NCBI GenBank assembly: GCA_050012355.1
Contig: JBEKHI010000406.1
Coordinates: 1 to 14,681, forward strand
DNA: 14,681 nucleotides
DNA from: JBEKHI01 sp050012355
GTDB lineage: Bacteria; Actinomycetota; Actinomycetes; Streptosporangiales; Streptosporangiaceae
Direction of reading: 5' to 3'
The notes under the pieces were generated by a model. That model did no database searches and was not told the origin of the DNA. It saw nothing but the letters and a program-made list of their open reading frames with translations. Made by a program: the position numbers and the translations under genes. Each line of letters opens with the position of its first letter. The stretch's first letter is position 1. Positions 1-8,327 of the stretch are shown in pieces.

Positions 1-209
1 GTCCGGGCCGCCGGGCGGCACCGCAGGCTCGGGCATATCAGGCAAATTGCCGGGCGGTCGTCGGGAGATTCCCGAAGGTTAAACGGCAAGCTATCTGGTC
101 GCTCCTGCCCACGATCACGAAGTCCTGGCGCCGCGCACGTCCAGTGTGGACGGCTCCCTTAACTTTCTGGCATTGTGCTCTTGCCTGGTTGGTGCTGCAC
201 TCACCATGA

Positions 210-935
210 TCATTTCGCGAGCGCGACGAACACCCACTCCCGGCCGGGACGGTCGGGAGCGTCCAGCACGTCGGAGACCGTGAAGCCGGCCGCCGACAGC
301 GACGCACCGAGCTCGTCCCGGCCGCGGAACCTGAGCGTGGACCGCGAGAGCAGTTCCGCACCGTCGCTCTCGAAGACGGTCGTGGACTGGAACGTCACCA
401 GCGGAAGGCTGACGTCGAGCAGTTCATGCCAGGACTGGACCCATCCAGCACCGGGAATGTCCACCCGCTGGTAGGAGTGCTCGCGGGTCCACCGCAGCCA
501 GGCCTGCCGGGCCGGGTCGCGGGTCTCGAACACCAGGTGCCCGCCGGGCCGGAGCCCGGAACCGACCGCACTCAGAACACCCAGCCACGAAGAGTCGGTG
601 ACGAAAACCTGCGCCACGTTGCCGGTCATCGTGGCCAGGTCGACCGCGAGCGGCGGCAGCGCCGGCACCTCGCCGTGAATCCAGCGGACCTTATCCGCGG
701 CAGGCTTGCCGCGCGCCACGTCGAGCGAAGCGCCGGCCGGGTCGACGCCCGTAACGTCCAGCCCAAGCGCAGCGAGCAAGCAGGCGAACGTCCCGGTCCC
801 GCAGCCGATGTCCAGCACCGAACGGGCACCGAATCCCACCGCCAGCCCCAGGTAGAGGCCGAGGTCGGAGCGGTCGGGGTCCAGCGGGTCGTAGACGCTC
901 GCCAGCCGGGGGTGCGAGAAGGCCGCGTCAGGCAA
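210..935 (-). CDS. Class I SAM-dependent methyltransferase
   Basis: A 241-residue soluble protein that should transfer a methyl group from S-adenosylmethionine; the acceptor cannot be read from sequence. The Rossmann motif I is clear (LDIGCGTGTF, residues 41-50), followed by the acidic end of strand 2 (VTGVDPAGASLDVAR) and a post-motif stretch LRPGGHLVFETRDP, the usual order in small-molecule methyltransferases of the Methyltransf_25/11 type. The start is TTG and overlaps the end of the upstream ABC gene by 8 bases; no ATG or GTG lies nearby and no strong ribosome binding site is visible, so it is probably translated by coupling. It is the last gene of the TetR-ABC-ABC unit, which suggests a role tied to the exported compound (for example modifying a drug or metabolite), but that is inference from position only. 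Family call is firm; function is open. Confidence 0.85.
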   Translation of the reverse strand: MPDAAFSHPRLASVYDPLDPDRSDLGLYLGLAVGFGARSVLDIGCGTGTFACLLAALGLDVTGVDPAGASLDVARGKPAADKVRWIHGEVPALPPLAVDLATMTGNVAQVFVTDSSWLGVLSAVGSGLRPGGHLVFETRDPARQAWLRWTREHSYQRVDIPGAGWVQSWHELLDVSLPLVTFQSTTVFESDGAELLSRSTLRFRGRDELGASLSAAGFTVSDVLDAPDRPGREWVFVALAK

Positions 936-2829
936 CTTCGGCGACCGCCTGGGAGAACTGGGCTTCGTACAGCCGCTGGTACGCGCCGCCGGCCGACACC
1001 AGCGAGTCGTGCGTGCCCTGCTCCACGATGTCGCCGTGCTCCATCACCAGGATCATGTCCGCGTCCCTGATGGTGGACAGCCGGTGCGCGATCACGAAGC
1101 TGGTGCGGCCCTGGCGCAGCTTGCCCATCGCACGCTGGATCAGCAGTTCGGTGCGGGTGTCGACCGACGACGTCGCCTCGTCGAGTATCAGGATCGCGGG
1201 CTCGGCCAGGAACGCGCGGGCGATCGTGATGAGCTGCTTCTCCCCCGCCGAGACGTTGGATCCCTCCTCGTCGAGCACCGTCTCGTACCCGTCGGGCAGT
1301 GTCCGGACGAAATGGTCGACGTGCGTCGCCTTGGCGGCCGCGACGATCTCCTCGCGGGAGGCGCCCTCGCGCCCGTACGCGATATTCTCCGCGATCGTCC
1401 CGCTGAATACCCACGCGTCCTGCAGCACCATTCCGGTCTTGGACCGCAGCCCCTCGCGGGTCATATCCGCGATGCTGGTGCCGTCCAGGGTGATCCGGCC
1501 GCCGTTGAGTTCATAGAACCGCATCAGCAGGTTCACCAGCGTGGTCTTTCCGGCCCCGGTGGGGCCGACAATCGCCACCGTCTGTCCCGGTTCCACCGTA
1601 AGCGACAGATCCGTTATCAGTGGCTTGTCCTCGCTATAGCTAAACGACGCGTGCTCGAACGCCACGCGACCAGCGACTGCATCGAGAGTCACCGGCGTCG
1701 TTATGTCGGGGGCTTGCTCGTCCGCGTCGAGCACGGCGAAGACGCGTTCGGCGGACGCCACCCCGGACTGCAGCAGGTTCGCCATGGAAGCGACCTGGTT
1801 AAGCGGCTGGGCGAATTGCCGCGAGTACTGGATGAAGGCCTGCACATCCCCGAGCGATAGCGTGCCAGAAGCCACCTTCAATCCGCCGACGACCGCCACC
1901 AGGACGTAGTTGATGTTCCCGATGAGCATCATTATCGGCATCATCGAGCCGGAGATGAACTGACCTTTGAAGCTGGCGTTAAAGAGCTCGTCGTTATGGT
2001 CATCAAAGGTCTGGGCTGATTCCTGCTGGCGACCGAAGACCTTAACCAGCGTGTGGCCGGTGTACATCTCCTCGATGTGCCCGTTGAGCTTGGCCGTGGT
2101 CTTCCACTGCTGGACGAATTGCGGCTTCGCCTTTTTCGCCACGGTCCGCGCGACGATCATCGACAGTGGCACCGTGACCAGGGCGATCAGGGCCAGCTCC
2201 CAGGAGATCCAGAACATCACCGCCAGCACGCCGACGATCGTCAGCAGCGAGATGACCAGCTGGCTCATCGTCTGCTGGAGGTTCTGCGACAGGTTGTCGA
2301 TGTCGTTGGTGACGGTGGACAGCACCTCGCCGCGCGGACGGCCGTCGAAGTAGGACAGCGGCAGCCTGGGGCCCTGAGCGGCCCCGAGCACCAGCGCGAC
2401 TAGGTAGATGAGTGCCACCAGGCCCAGGGTGCGGCCGAGGCTGTCGAAGTCGATGCCGTGGCCGGGGGTGAGCTGTATCCCGCCCAGCAGGGAGGCCTCG
2501 CTGGTATCACCGCGCGCCCGGAGCTCGGCGATGATCTGCGCCTTAGTGGCGTTCTCCGGGAACTTCTTCGAGATGAAGCCGTCGAAGATGACGTTGGTCG
2601 CCTGGCCCAGGATCTTGGGGCCGAAGACGGAGGCGGTGACCGCGCCCGTGGCGAGCAGCGTGGTGATGATCATTCGCGCGCGCTCCGGCCGGAGCATGCC
2701 GATCAGGCGGCGCAGCGATCCTCTGAAGTCCTTGGGCCGCTCAAGCGACGGGCCGTTCATCCAGGCAGCGGGACCACCCTGCCTTGGCCCCGCCGGTGCG
2801 GGTTTCGTTTCCGGTTTCGGCGATGTCAT
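928..2829 (-). CDS. ABC exporter half-transporter, catalytically complete subunit
   Basis: A 633-residue fusion of a six-helix exporter membrane domain (about residues 35-370) and an ATPase domain, of the multidrug/lipid exporter type. The nucleotide-binding domain has Walker A GPTGAGKT (422-429, Lys428), Q-loop Gln in MVLQDAWVFSGT, Walker B LILDEATSSVD with the catalytic Glu at 551, and the switch His582 in IAHRLST. The signature is VSAGEKQ (526-532) instead of LSGGQ; such variants are common in one half of heterodimeric exporters. The ATG overlaps the stop of the preceding ABC gene (ATGA), so the two halves are translationally coupled and should be made in equal amounts. The N-terminus is a Pro/Lys-rich cytoplasmic tail of about 30 residues. 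Substrate unknown; TetR control and the linked methyltransferase favour drug or secondary-metabolite efflux. Confidence 0.93.
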   Translation of the reverse strand: MTSPKPETKPAPAGPRQGGPAAWMNGPSLERPKDFRGSLRRLIGMLRPERARMIITTLLATGAVTASVFGPKILGQATNVIFDGFISKKFPENATKAQIIAELRARGDTSEASLLGGIQLTPGHGIDFDSLGRTLGLVALIYLVALVLGAAQGPRLPLSYFDGRPRGEVLSTVTNDIDNLSQNLQQTMSQLVISLLTIVGVLAVMFWISWELALIALVTVPLSMIVARTVAKKAKPQFVQQWKTTAKLNGHIEEMYTGHTLVKVFGRQQESAQTFDDHNDELFNASFKGQFISGSMMPIMMLIGNINYVLVAVVGGLKVASGTLSLGDVQAFIQYSRQFAQPLNQVASMANLLQSGVASAERVFAVLDADEQAPDITTPVTLDAVAGRVAFEHASFSYSEDKPLITDLSLTVEPGQTVAIVGPTGAGKTTLVNLLMRFYELNGGRITLDGTSIADMTREGLRSKTGMVLQDAWVFSGTIAENIAYGREGASREEIVAAAKATHVDHFVRTLPDGYETVLDEEGSNVSAGEKQLITIARAFLAEPAILILDEATSSVDTRTELLIQRAMGKLRQGRTSFVIAHRLSTIRDADMILVMEHGDIVEQGTHDSLVSAGGAYQRLYEAQFSQAVAEVA

Positions 2830-4547
2830 GCCGCGGCCTCCTGCTCGGTCATCTGGGAGAGCACGATCTCCCGGTAGGTCTCGCTGGACGCCATCAGCTC
2901 GGTGTGGGTGCCGGTGCCGACGATGCGGCCGCTGTCCAGGACGATGATGCGGTCCGCGTTGCGTATCGTGGCGACGCGCTGGGCCACGATGAGCACCGTC
3001 GCGTTCCGCGTCTCCTCGGTCAGCGCCGCCCGCAGCCGGGCGTCGGTCGCGTAGTCGAGCGCGGAGAACGAATCATCGAAGAGGTATATGTCGGGTTTAT
3101 GGACGAGGGTTCGCGCGATCGCCAGCCGCTGCCGCTGACCGCCGGACACGTTGGTGCCGCCCTGGCTGATCGGGCTGTCCAGGTCCTTGACGAAATCCGC
3201 CTGCGCGATGGCGAGGGCGTGCCAGAGTTCCTCGTCGGTCGCCTCCGGGTTGCCGTACCGAAGGTTGGACGCGATCGTGCCGGAGAACAGGTAGGGCCGC
3301 TGCGGGACCAGGCCGACCGCCTTGGCCAGCGTCTCGGGCGCGAGTTCCCTGACGTCGACGCCGCCGATGCTGACCGTCCCGCCCGTCGCGTCACACAGCC
3401 GGGGTATGAGGTTCAGCAGCGTGGTCTTGCCCGAGCCGGTGGACCCGATGACCGCGGTGATCTCGCCGGGGCCCGCGTGGATGTTGATGTCGTGCAGCAC
3501 GGGTTCCTCGGCGCCGGGATAGCGGAACTCGACGTTTTGCAGGTCAAGGTGGCCGTGGGTGCGCAGCTGGTAGACCGGAGCCGTGGGCGGCTCGACGCTC
3601 GTGCTGGTGCCGAGCACGTCGCTGATGCGCTCCGCGCAGACCTCGGCCCGCGGGATCATCATCAGCATGAAGGTGGACATCATCACCGACATCAGCACCT
3701 GCATCAGGTAAGACAGGAACGCGGTCAGCGATCCGATCTGCATGGATCCGTCGCTGATGAGATGCCCGCCGAACCAGAGCACGGCGACGCTTGACAGGTT
3801 GACGATGCTCAGCACGACCGGGAACATCATGCCCATGAGCTTGCCGGCGCCGAGGTTCACGTCGTAGAGGGACTCGTTGGCGGTCAGGAACCGTTGCTTT
3901 TCCGGCTCGTCGCGGACGAAGGCGCGGACCACCCGGACCCCGGTGATCTGCTCGCGCATGACCCGGTTGATCGTGTCCAATCGCTCCTGCACCAAGCGGA
4001 ACAGCGGGCGCATCCGGCTCGAGATCAGGGTGACGGCGACGCCGAGCACCGGGATGATGACCAGCAGCAGGCCGGACAGCTGGACGTTCTGGCGCAGCGA
4101 CATGATCACCGCGCCGACGCCGATGATCGGGGCCATCAGCATCATGGTGAGCGTCATCAGGACCAGCATCTGGACTTGCTGGACGTCGTTCGTCGACCGG
4201 ACGATCAGGCTGGGCGCGCCGAACTGACCGACCTCGCGGGTAGAGAACTCGTGGACCCGGTGGAACAGCGCCTTGCGGATGTCCCGGCCGATCGCCATCG
4301 CGGTGCGGGCACCGAAGTACACCGCGATGATCGAGGCGACGATCTGGCCAAGGGCGACGGCCAGCATCACTCCGCCGGTCCGCAGGATGTAGTGGGTGTC
4401 GGCCGTCACCACCCCGTTGTCAATGATGTCGGCGTTCAGCGTAGGCAGGTAAAGCGCGCAGATCGTCTGCAGGACCTGCGCTACCACAACGATAATGAGC
4501 CACTTGCGGTAGCGGCCGGCAAAGGATCTGACCAGTTTGAATAGCAT
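2826..4547 (-). CDS. ABC exporter half-transporter with degenerate ATPase site
   Basis: A 573-residue membrane-ATPase fusion, partner of the next gene. Membrane domain spans about residues 15-300; the ATPase domain has Walker A GSTGSGKT (Lys374), Q-loop in LVPQRPYLFSGT and a canonical signature VSGGQRQ (from 467). Two catalytic positions are altered: Walker B reads LFDDSFSALD, with Asp492 where the catalytic Glu normally is, and the switch histidine is Gln523 (VAQRVAT). This is the same pattern known in the degenerate halves of heterodimeric exporters such as TM287/288, BmrCD and LmrCD, where only one of the two ATP sites hydrolyses fast. Start ATG is preceded by GGGAG six bases upstream. It lies 41 bases after the TetR gene on the same strand, so it is probably the first structural gene of the efflux operon. 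Confidence 0.93.
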   Translation of the reverse strand: MLFKLVRSFAGRYRKWLIIVVVAQVLQTICALYLPTLNADIIDNGVVTADTHYILRTGGVMLAVALGQIVASIIAVYFGARTAMAIGRDIRKALFHRVHEFSTREVGQFGAPSLIVRSTNDVQQVQMLVLMTLTMMLMAPIIGVGAVIMSLRQNVQLSGLLLVIIPVLGVAVTLISSRMRPLFRLVQERLDTINRVMREQITGVRVVRAFVRDEPEKQRFLTANESLYDVNLGAGKLMGMMFPVVLSIVNLSSVAVLWFGGHLISDGSMQIGSLTAFLSYLMQVLMSVMMSTFMLMMIPRAEVCAERISDVLGTSTSVEPPTAPVYQLRTHGHLDLQNVEFRYPGAEEPVLHDINIHAGPGEITAVIGSTGSGKTTLLNLIPRLCDATGGTVSIGGVDVRELAPETLAKAVGLVPQRPYLFSGTIASNLRYGNPEATDEELWHALAIAQADFVKDLDSPISQGGTNVSGGQRQRLAIARTLVHKPDIYLFDDSFSALDYATDARLRAALTEETRNATVLIVAQRVATIRNADRIIVLDSGRIVGTGTHTELMASSETYREIVLSQMTEQEAAA

Positions 4548-4588
4548 CCGGATCTCCCGTATGAGGATTGCTTGTGCAGTCTGGCCGG

Positions 4589-5200
4589 TTACGCGACCTG
4601 GTGGCCACTGATTTTGCGCTCAGCGATCATCGGGGCCACCATGGCCAGCGCCTCGCGCAGCAGCACTCCGAAGTCGGCGGTTTCGTCGTTCATCCAGCGG
4701 CGGGATACCACCCGGGTCACGCTGGAGATGGTCGCGGCCAGCAGCTCCGGGTACAGGTCGCCCGGCGCGCAGCCGGTGCGCTCGGCTATCACCTCGGCCA
4801 GCGCCGCGTCCCTGGCCACGACCGCCTTGAAGAACTCACCGCGCAGCGCCGGGGTATGGATCATCATGCGCACCAGTGCCCGGTCCATGAGGGAGTCGGA
4901 TTGAACCTCGATGATCGCGTCCGCGATCGTCACCTCGAGTGGTTCGTCCACCGGGCGCCGCCGGACAGCGTCGGCAAACGCGAGCGCCCGGTCCGACGGT
5001 CCGGCGCAGATCGCCTCCGGGATGCTGGCGAAGTAGTTGTTGTAGGTCCGGGGCGACACGTCCGCCTCGGCCGCGATGTCGGCGACCCGGACGTTCTCCG
5101 GCCCGTGCTGCAGGGCGAGCCGCGCGGCGGCGCGGGAGATCGCCTCTCGAGTCTCTGCTTTTTTCCGCTCCCGCAGCCCGGGAACGCCCCCATCGTCCAT
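4589..5200 (-). CDS. TetR/AcrR-family transcriptional repressor
   Basis: A 203-residue regulator if started at the ATG ending at 5200; a TTG 21 bases further up (5221) would add seven residues. The ATG is preferred because it leaves nine residues before the LRERKKAETREAI helix, normal for the family; neither start has a convincing ribosome binding site. The N-terminal TetR helix-turn-helix is clear: VRVADIAAEADVSPRTYNNYF, about residues 37-57, ending in the typical TxxxYF element. The C-terminal ligand-binding domain is helical and divergent, as usual. It is the first gene of the minus-strand unit with the two ABC exporter halves and the methyltransferase, so it most likely represses that unit and itself until a ligand, perhaps the exported compound, binds. 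The ligand cannot be inferred from sequence. Confidence 0.9.
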   Translation of the reverse strand: MDDGGVPGLRERKKAETREAISRAAARLALQHGPENVRVADIAAEADVSPRTYNNYFASIPEAICAGPSDRALAFADAVRRRPVDEPLEVTIADAIIEVQSDSLMDRALVRMMIHTPALRGEFFKAVVARDAALAEVIAERTGCAPGDLYPELLAATISSVTRVVSRRWMNDETADFGVLLREALAMVAPMIAERKISGHQVA

Positions 5201-5206
5201 GTCGGC

Positions 5207-5256
5207 GACTGTAGCAGTCAACTTGCGCGTTACGCAAATATTCGCATCACGCAGGT
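5207..5256. promoter_or_regulatory. Candidate TetR operator region upstream of the repressor gene
   Basis: Just upstream of the preferred tetR ATG lie several short symmetries: GACTG-TAG-CAGTC at 5207-5219, TTGCG-N5-CGCAA at 5223-5237, a near-palindrome GCAAATATTCGC at 5234-5245, and the direct repeat TACGCA / CACGCA about 17 bases apart (from 5232 and 5249). An autoregulating TetR protein would bind here. I cannot tell which symmetry is the operator and I could not assign a convincing -35/-10 pair on the minus strand. Confidence 0.35.
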
Positions 5257-5264
5257 ATTTTCGG

Positions 5265-6584
5265 CTATAATGAGGCTGGCGGGGGTGGCCGGTCGCCTAG
5301 TCGGCTCAGCCGACGGCCGAGCCGTTGCATCGGCTTCTCGATTCCGTAGTACGTGATCGCGCTGACCGCGATGATCACCGCGTAGCTGGCCGCCGCCAAG
5401 GCGATCTCGATGCCGATCGGGTGGGCACGGTGCAGTACCGGGAAGGTGCGGTACGCGTTCAGGATCAGCGGGTGCAGCAGGTAGACCGAGTAGCTGATCA
5501 GTCCCAGCCAGGCTAGCGCGCCCGGGATGCGGAACCGCCTGGCGACCATGGCGATCCCAAAGGTGGCCGCGGCGAGCAGGATCGAGCTGGCCCACTGGAG
5601 CTTCCACGCCTCGTCGCGCTGCCCGGCGTGCCACAGCCCCGCGAAGACCGTCAGGACCAGCACCGCCGCCACGATCGCCGCGGCCCAGCGCTTGCTGACC
5701 TCGCCTTGCTCGGCCCGGTAGATCAGGGTCCCGGTGAACATCAGGGCCAGGATCGTGAACCCGGACCACGGGTAGGGGTAGTTCTGGTTCAGGCAGAGCA
5801 GTGTCAGTACGGTGAGCGCGCCGAGGGTCGCACCGAGCCGGCGCCGCCCGGTTACGGCGAGCGCGATTCCGGCGAGGATCAGCGCGTCGGCCGTCAGGTC
5901 CAGGTACCGGGTTCCGTGTCCGTACCGGACGGCCCAGGTGCTGAGCGCGGCCATCGGCAGCACTCCGCCGAGCGCTACCGCCGCGATCGAGCAGCCGAGC
6001 GCGTAGCCGCCGCTGTAACGGTGAATCCCCCAGCTGAACAGCGCGACGAGCACCAGGTAGAACGCCATCTCGTAGGAGAGCGTCCAGGTGACGTTCGGAA
6101 CGTTGGGGCCGGTCAGCAGATTCTGCAGCATCAGCAGCCAGGAAGCGATCGAGGTGACCGGGTGGTCGCCCGCACCCGCGAGATTCCCGCGTCCGGCTTT
6201 CTGGGCGAAATACGCGAGGACCAGCGCCGCGAGGTACATCGGGTAGAGCCGGAACGCGCGGCTAATCCAGAAGGACCGCACGTTGCCCTTGCGCTCCAGT
6301 GACGCGGGCACGATGTACCCGCTCACCAGGAAGAACACGAACACCCCGTACTGCCCGAAGTCGACCACCCGGTAGAGGACCTCGTGCAGCGGCACGAAGA
6401 AGATGGTCGACGAGTGGTCGAAAACCACGCAGGCGGCGGCGAACCCGCGCAGCGCGTCCAGCCAGGCGAGCCTGCCCGGCGAGCGCCGGGCGCGGCGCGG
6501 AAGGGGTTGACCCTCCCGCGCCGCGTCGGTCGCGGCCGGGCTATCCGCCTGAGACGTCTGCGACGAAGTGTTACCGCTGGGCAC
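5265..6584 (-). CDS. Membrane acyltransferase 3 family protein
   Basis: A 439-residue polytopic membrane protein of the acyltransferase 3 family (OafA/NodX type), which move acetyl or other acyl groups onto sugars, cell-envelope polymers or secondary metabolites. Evidence: WLDALRGFAAACVVFDHSS (41-59) with the family's Arg-Gly and the essential His57 in the first membrane helix, then FWISRAFRLYP with the conserved Arg-x-x-Arg-Leu-x-Pro pattern, and about ten hydrophobic segments to the end. The first 40 residues are a polar cytoplasmic tail. The start is GTG with only a weak GAG upstream, so the exact N-terminus is uncertain. It follows the broken GH16 gene by 45 bases on the same strand and ends 64 bases before the tetR start. 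Neither neighbour explains its substrate. Confidence 0.88.
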   Translation of the reverse strand: MPSGNTSSQTSQADSPAATDAAREGQPLPRRARRSPGRLAWLDALRGFAAACVVFDHSSTIFFVPLHEVLYRVVDFGQYGVFVFFLVSGYIVPASLERKGNVRSFWISRAFRLYPMYLAALVLAYFAQKAGRGNLAGAGDHPVTSIASWLLMLQNLLTGPNVPNVTWTLSYEMAFYLVLVALFSWGIHRYSGGYALGCSIAAVALGGVLPMAALSTWAVRYGHGTRYLDLTADALILAGIALAVTGRRRLGATLGALTVLTLLCLNQNYPYPWSGFTILALMFTGTLIYRAEQGEVSKRWAAAIVAAVLVLTVFAGLWHAGQRDEAWKLQWASSILLAAATFGIAMVARRFRIPGALAWLGLISYSVYLLHPLILNAYRTFPVLHRAHPIGIEIALAAASYAVIIAVSAITYYGIEKPMQRLGRRLSRLGDRPPPPASL

Positions 6585-6629
6585 TCACTCGACGCTACTC
6601 ACGCGAGTTACGGCGCGATGGTTTCTCAG

Positions 6630-7896
6630 TCAGCTCTCAGGGAAATCGAAATAATGCAGGCTGACGAATGGTGGGTCGCCAGAGGCTCCGGAGACGAACT
6701 CCAGATAGACGGTATGCGTGCCGGTTACCGTACTGATGTTTGCCGGTATCGTCTCCCAGGTCGACCAGCCACCCGTATTTGCCACGGAGAAGCTGCCGAC
6801 CGGGGTATTGTCCGGGCTGTCAAGCACCACCTCGACTAGCCCGCTCACTCCGGTCCCGGCTCCGGAGGCGACTCTGGCATCGAATTGAGTCGATCCGGTC
6901 GAGCCGAAGTCGATATCCGGATATTCCAGGATATCGCCGTTGGTCAGCTCGGCTGCCTGGTTGCTGTCCACGCCAGACGGATCGGTGTCGGTAGTAGAAG
7001 TGACGTCGATGTCTCCGGTGCTGTCGCTGTAGCAGTCTGCGGAGATGTCCGACGTCGCGGTCGTGGTGCAATCGGTGCCGCCACCGCCGCCGCCGGAACT
7101 GCTGCCACCGGACGTCTCGTAGACGGCCACGTACCCGACGCCCATCGCCGCACCCGAGCTGGTCGAGCTCGTCGGCGACGAGCAGTCACAGATGGCGTTG
7201 GGGTAAGCGCCGCCCATGGCCACATCGAGTATCAGGAAGAAGCCGTTGTCCACGGCGTCCTCCCAGTAGGTCGTGCCTACCTCGCTCTCGGTCACCGTGT
7301 AATACGAGGTGCCATTGAGGTAGTAGGTGATTGATTCATCACTGGTGTCGGTGCGGTTGACGATGACCGAGTACGTGTTGTAGCTAGTGTCGCAACCGTC
7401 GCAGGCCTGCAGGCCGCTAGACAGCCCGGTCGTCTCATCGCACGGACCGCCGGGATCGACACCGCAGTGCAGCGTCCCGGAGTGCTCCGACAGCGCGTTG
7501 ACATCCTCCATGATGTCGACCTCGCCGCTTTCCGGCCAGTTCGAGCAGTCCATTGTCCCGGAGGTCCCGGCACCGCTTTCGCGGAATCCGTCGCCGAGCA
7601 TCCAGGGTGGAACTGGTGTCGGACTCGACCTCACCGGTACCCCAGTCTGAGGTACAGCCGGTGCCCGAGTACTCGTTTCCCACATCATCGGTCCACTGGG
7701 AATCGACGCCGCTGCCGGCCGAACCGTCGAAGTCGTCGCTGAACACCGTGGACCAGCCAGACGGCGCTGACGGGACTGTGGTGGCGGCGGCGCGTTGCGG
7801 ATGTGCCGTGACGGCAAACGTGACAGCTAGCAGAAGGATGGCCGGAACGGCCGTCCATCTGAGCCATCGACGGGGATCGGGGATGGGACTTCGCAT
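6630..7896 (-). pseudogene. Secreted GH16 beta-glucanase-like enzyme with CBM6-like module, broken by an internal out-of-frame deletion
   Basis: Frame 1 runs from the ATG at 7896 (AGGAG eight bases upstream) with a signal peptide (RRWLRWTAVPAILLLAVTF, cleavage near residue 37) and the GH16 entry strand WSTVFSDDFDG, up to EVESDTSST near 7605. The rest is in another frame: WMLGDGF, then the catalytic motif EVDIME (7506-7523) with both glutamates and the Asp, the beta-bulge form found in laminarinase-like GH16. In intact relatives several dozen residues (I recall roughly 60-80) lie between these two points, including the strands ending in YWPAFW; they are absent. Past the catalytic domain come a Ser/Gly linker (about 7078-7112) and a CBM6-like module ending HTVYLEFVS...VSLHYFDF. 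Simple sequencing error of one base would not explain the missing block. A shorter alternative reading from 7817 would lack the signal peptide. Likely former role: extracellular beta-glucan cleavage. Confidence 0.85.
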
Positions 7897-7945
7897 CGTT
7901 GGGACTCCTCTCGCCGAACGTCCCCGCTCCTATTGCTCTGCCCGG

Positions 7946-7974
7946 AAACTAAAACGGTTGGCGACAAATGTCAA
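7946..7974 (-). promoter_or_regulatory. Promoter of the GH16 gene
   Basis: On the minus strand the sequence shows TTGACA (7969-7974), a 17-base spacer and TAGTTT (7946-7951), matching the -35 and TAnnnT -10 boxes used by actinobacterial housekeeping sigma factors. A start of transcription near 7939 would give a leader of about 43 bases with an AGGAG before the ATG. The -35 box lies inside the adjacent operator, which points to repression by occlusion. Confidence 0.75.
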
Positions 7975-7996
7975 CGCTTACATCTAAGCGCTTACA
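7969..7996. promoter_or_regulatory. Double LacI-type operator at the GH16 promoter
   Basis: Two 14-bp sites stand head to tail: TGTCAACGCTTACA (7969-7982) and TCTAAGCGCTTACA (7983-7996). Both end in CGCTTACA; the second is symmetric at 12 of 14 positions, the first at 10. They resemble the central-CG palindromes bound by GalR/CcpA-like LacI-family proteins (such as TGTAAGCGCTTACA). The first overlaps the -35 box of the GH16 promoter. The LacI-type regulator encoded at 8617 is the obvious candidate to bind, but this is inference. Confidence 0.7.
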
Positions 7997-8108
7997 AAAT
8001 CTCTCGAAGAGGTAGCGGGAGCCGCTGCGGAGCGTCCCGGGTTGCGGCGGCGCGGCCCTCGTCTGTACTCCGCCGCTCCTGCCCGAGCCCCGCCGTCCCT
8101 GCCCGTTA

Positions 8109-8159
8109 TATCCGCTTATTTCGTTGTTTGGCGGGCCGAGCGACAGTCGCCAGCGGATA
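8109..8159. repeat. Inverted repeat with 8-base arms
   Basis: TATCCGCT (8109-8116) is the exact reverse complement of AGCGGATA (8152-8159), with 35 bases between. The purpose is unknown and chance cannot be excluded. Confidence 0.4.
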
Positions 8160-8163
8160 ACGC

Positions 8164-8200
8164 GAAGGATTGATGTAGTCCTGGGTACGAACGATCCTTC
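8164..8200. repeat. Potential hairpin in the lacI upstream region
   Basis: GAAGGAT (8164-8170) pairs with ATCCTTC (8194-8200); a G-T and a G-C pair extend the stem to nine pairs around a 19-base loop. No T-run follows. It could be a weak terminator, a binding site or chance. Confidence 0.35.
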
Positions 8201-8327
8201 TCGTAATCTGGATCGCGATCGCGGGGCAGCGGCCCCGGACGGGGATTCGCTGCTGTCTCGGGGGTATCCAGGTGCCCCTTAAATTTCTCGGCGCCGGGCG
8301 GAGACTACCGGCTCCGGTCGGTGCAGA

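Noticed and set aside
1..209. Possible genes at the left edge, including a Gly/Pro-rich open tail in frame 2 ending at a TAA at 80-82, and a 6-bp hairpin at 138-152
   Set aside because: The tail is only 26 codons with no recognisable family and mixed third-base use, and the hairpin is short and 58 bases past the methyltransferase stop. Neither is enough for a gene or terminator call.
5266..5271. Perfect TATAAT on the plus strand
   Set aside because: No -35 box at a suitable distance and no plus-strand gene downstream; it lies at the stop codon of the minus-strand acyltransferase gene.
5300..5314. Palindrome GTCGGCT-C-AGCCGAC near the 3' end of the acyltransferase gene
   Set aside because: It is inside coding sequence with a very small loop and GC-rich composition; short perfect symmetries of this kind are common by chance in such DNA.
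6630..7817. Reading the GH16 gene as an intact 395-residue protein starting at 7817
   Set aside because: The first roughly 70 residues of that frame are low-complexity out-of-frame translation of the signal peptide and first GH16 strands; the product would be neither exported nor complete.
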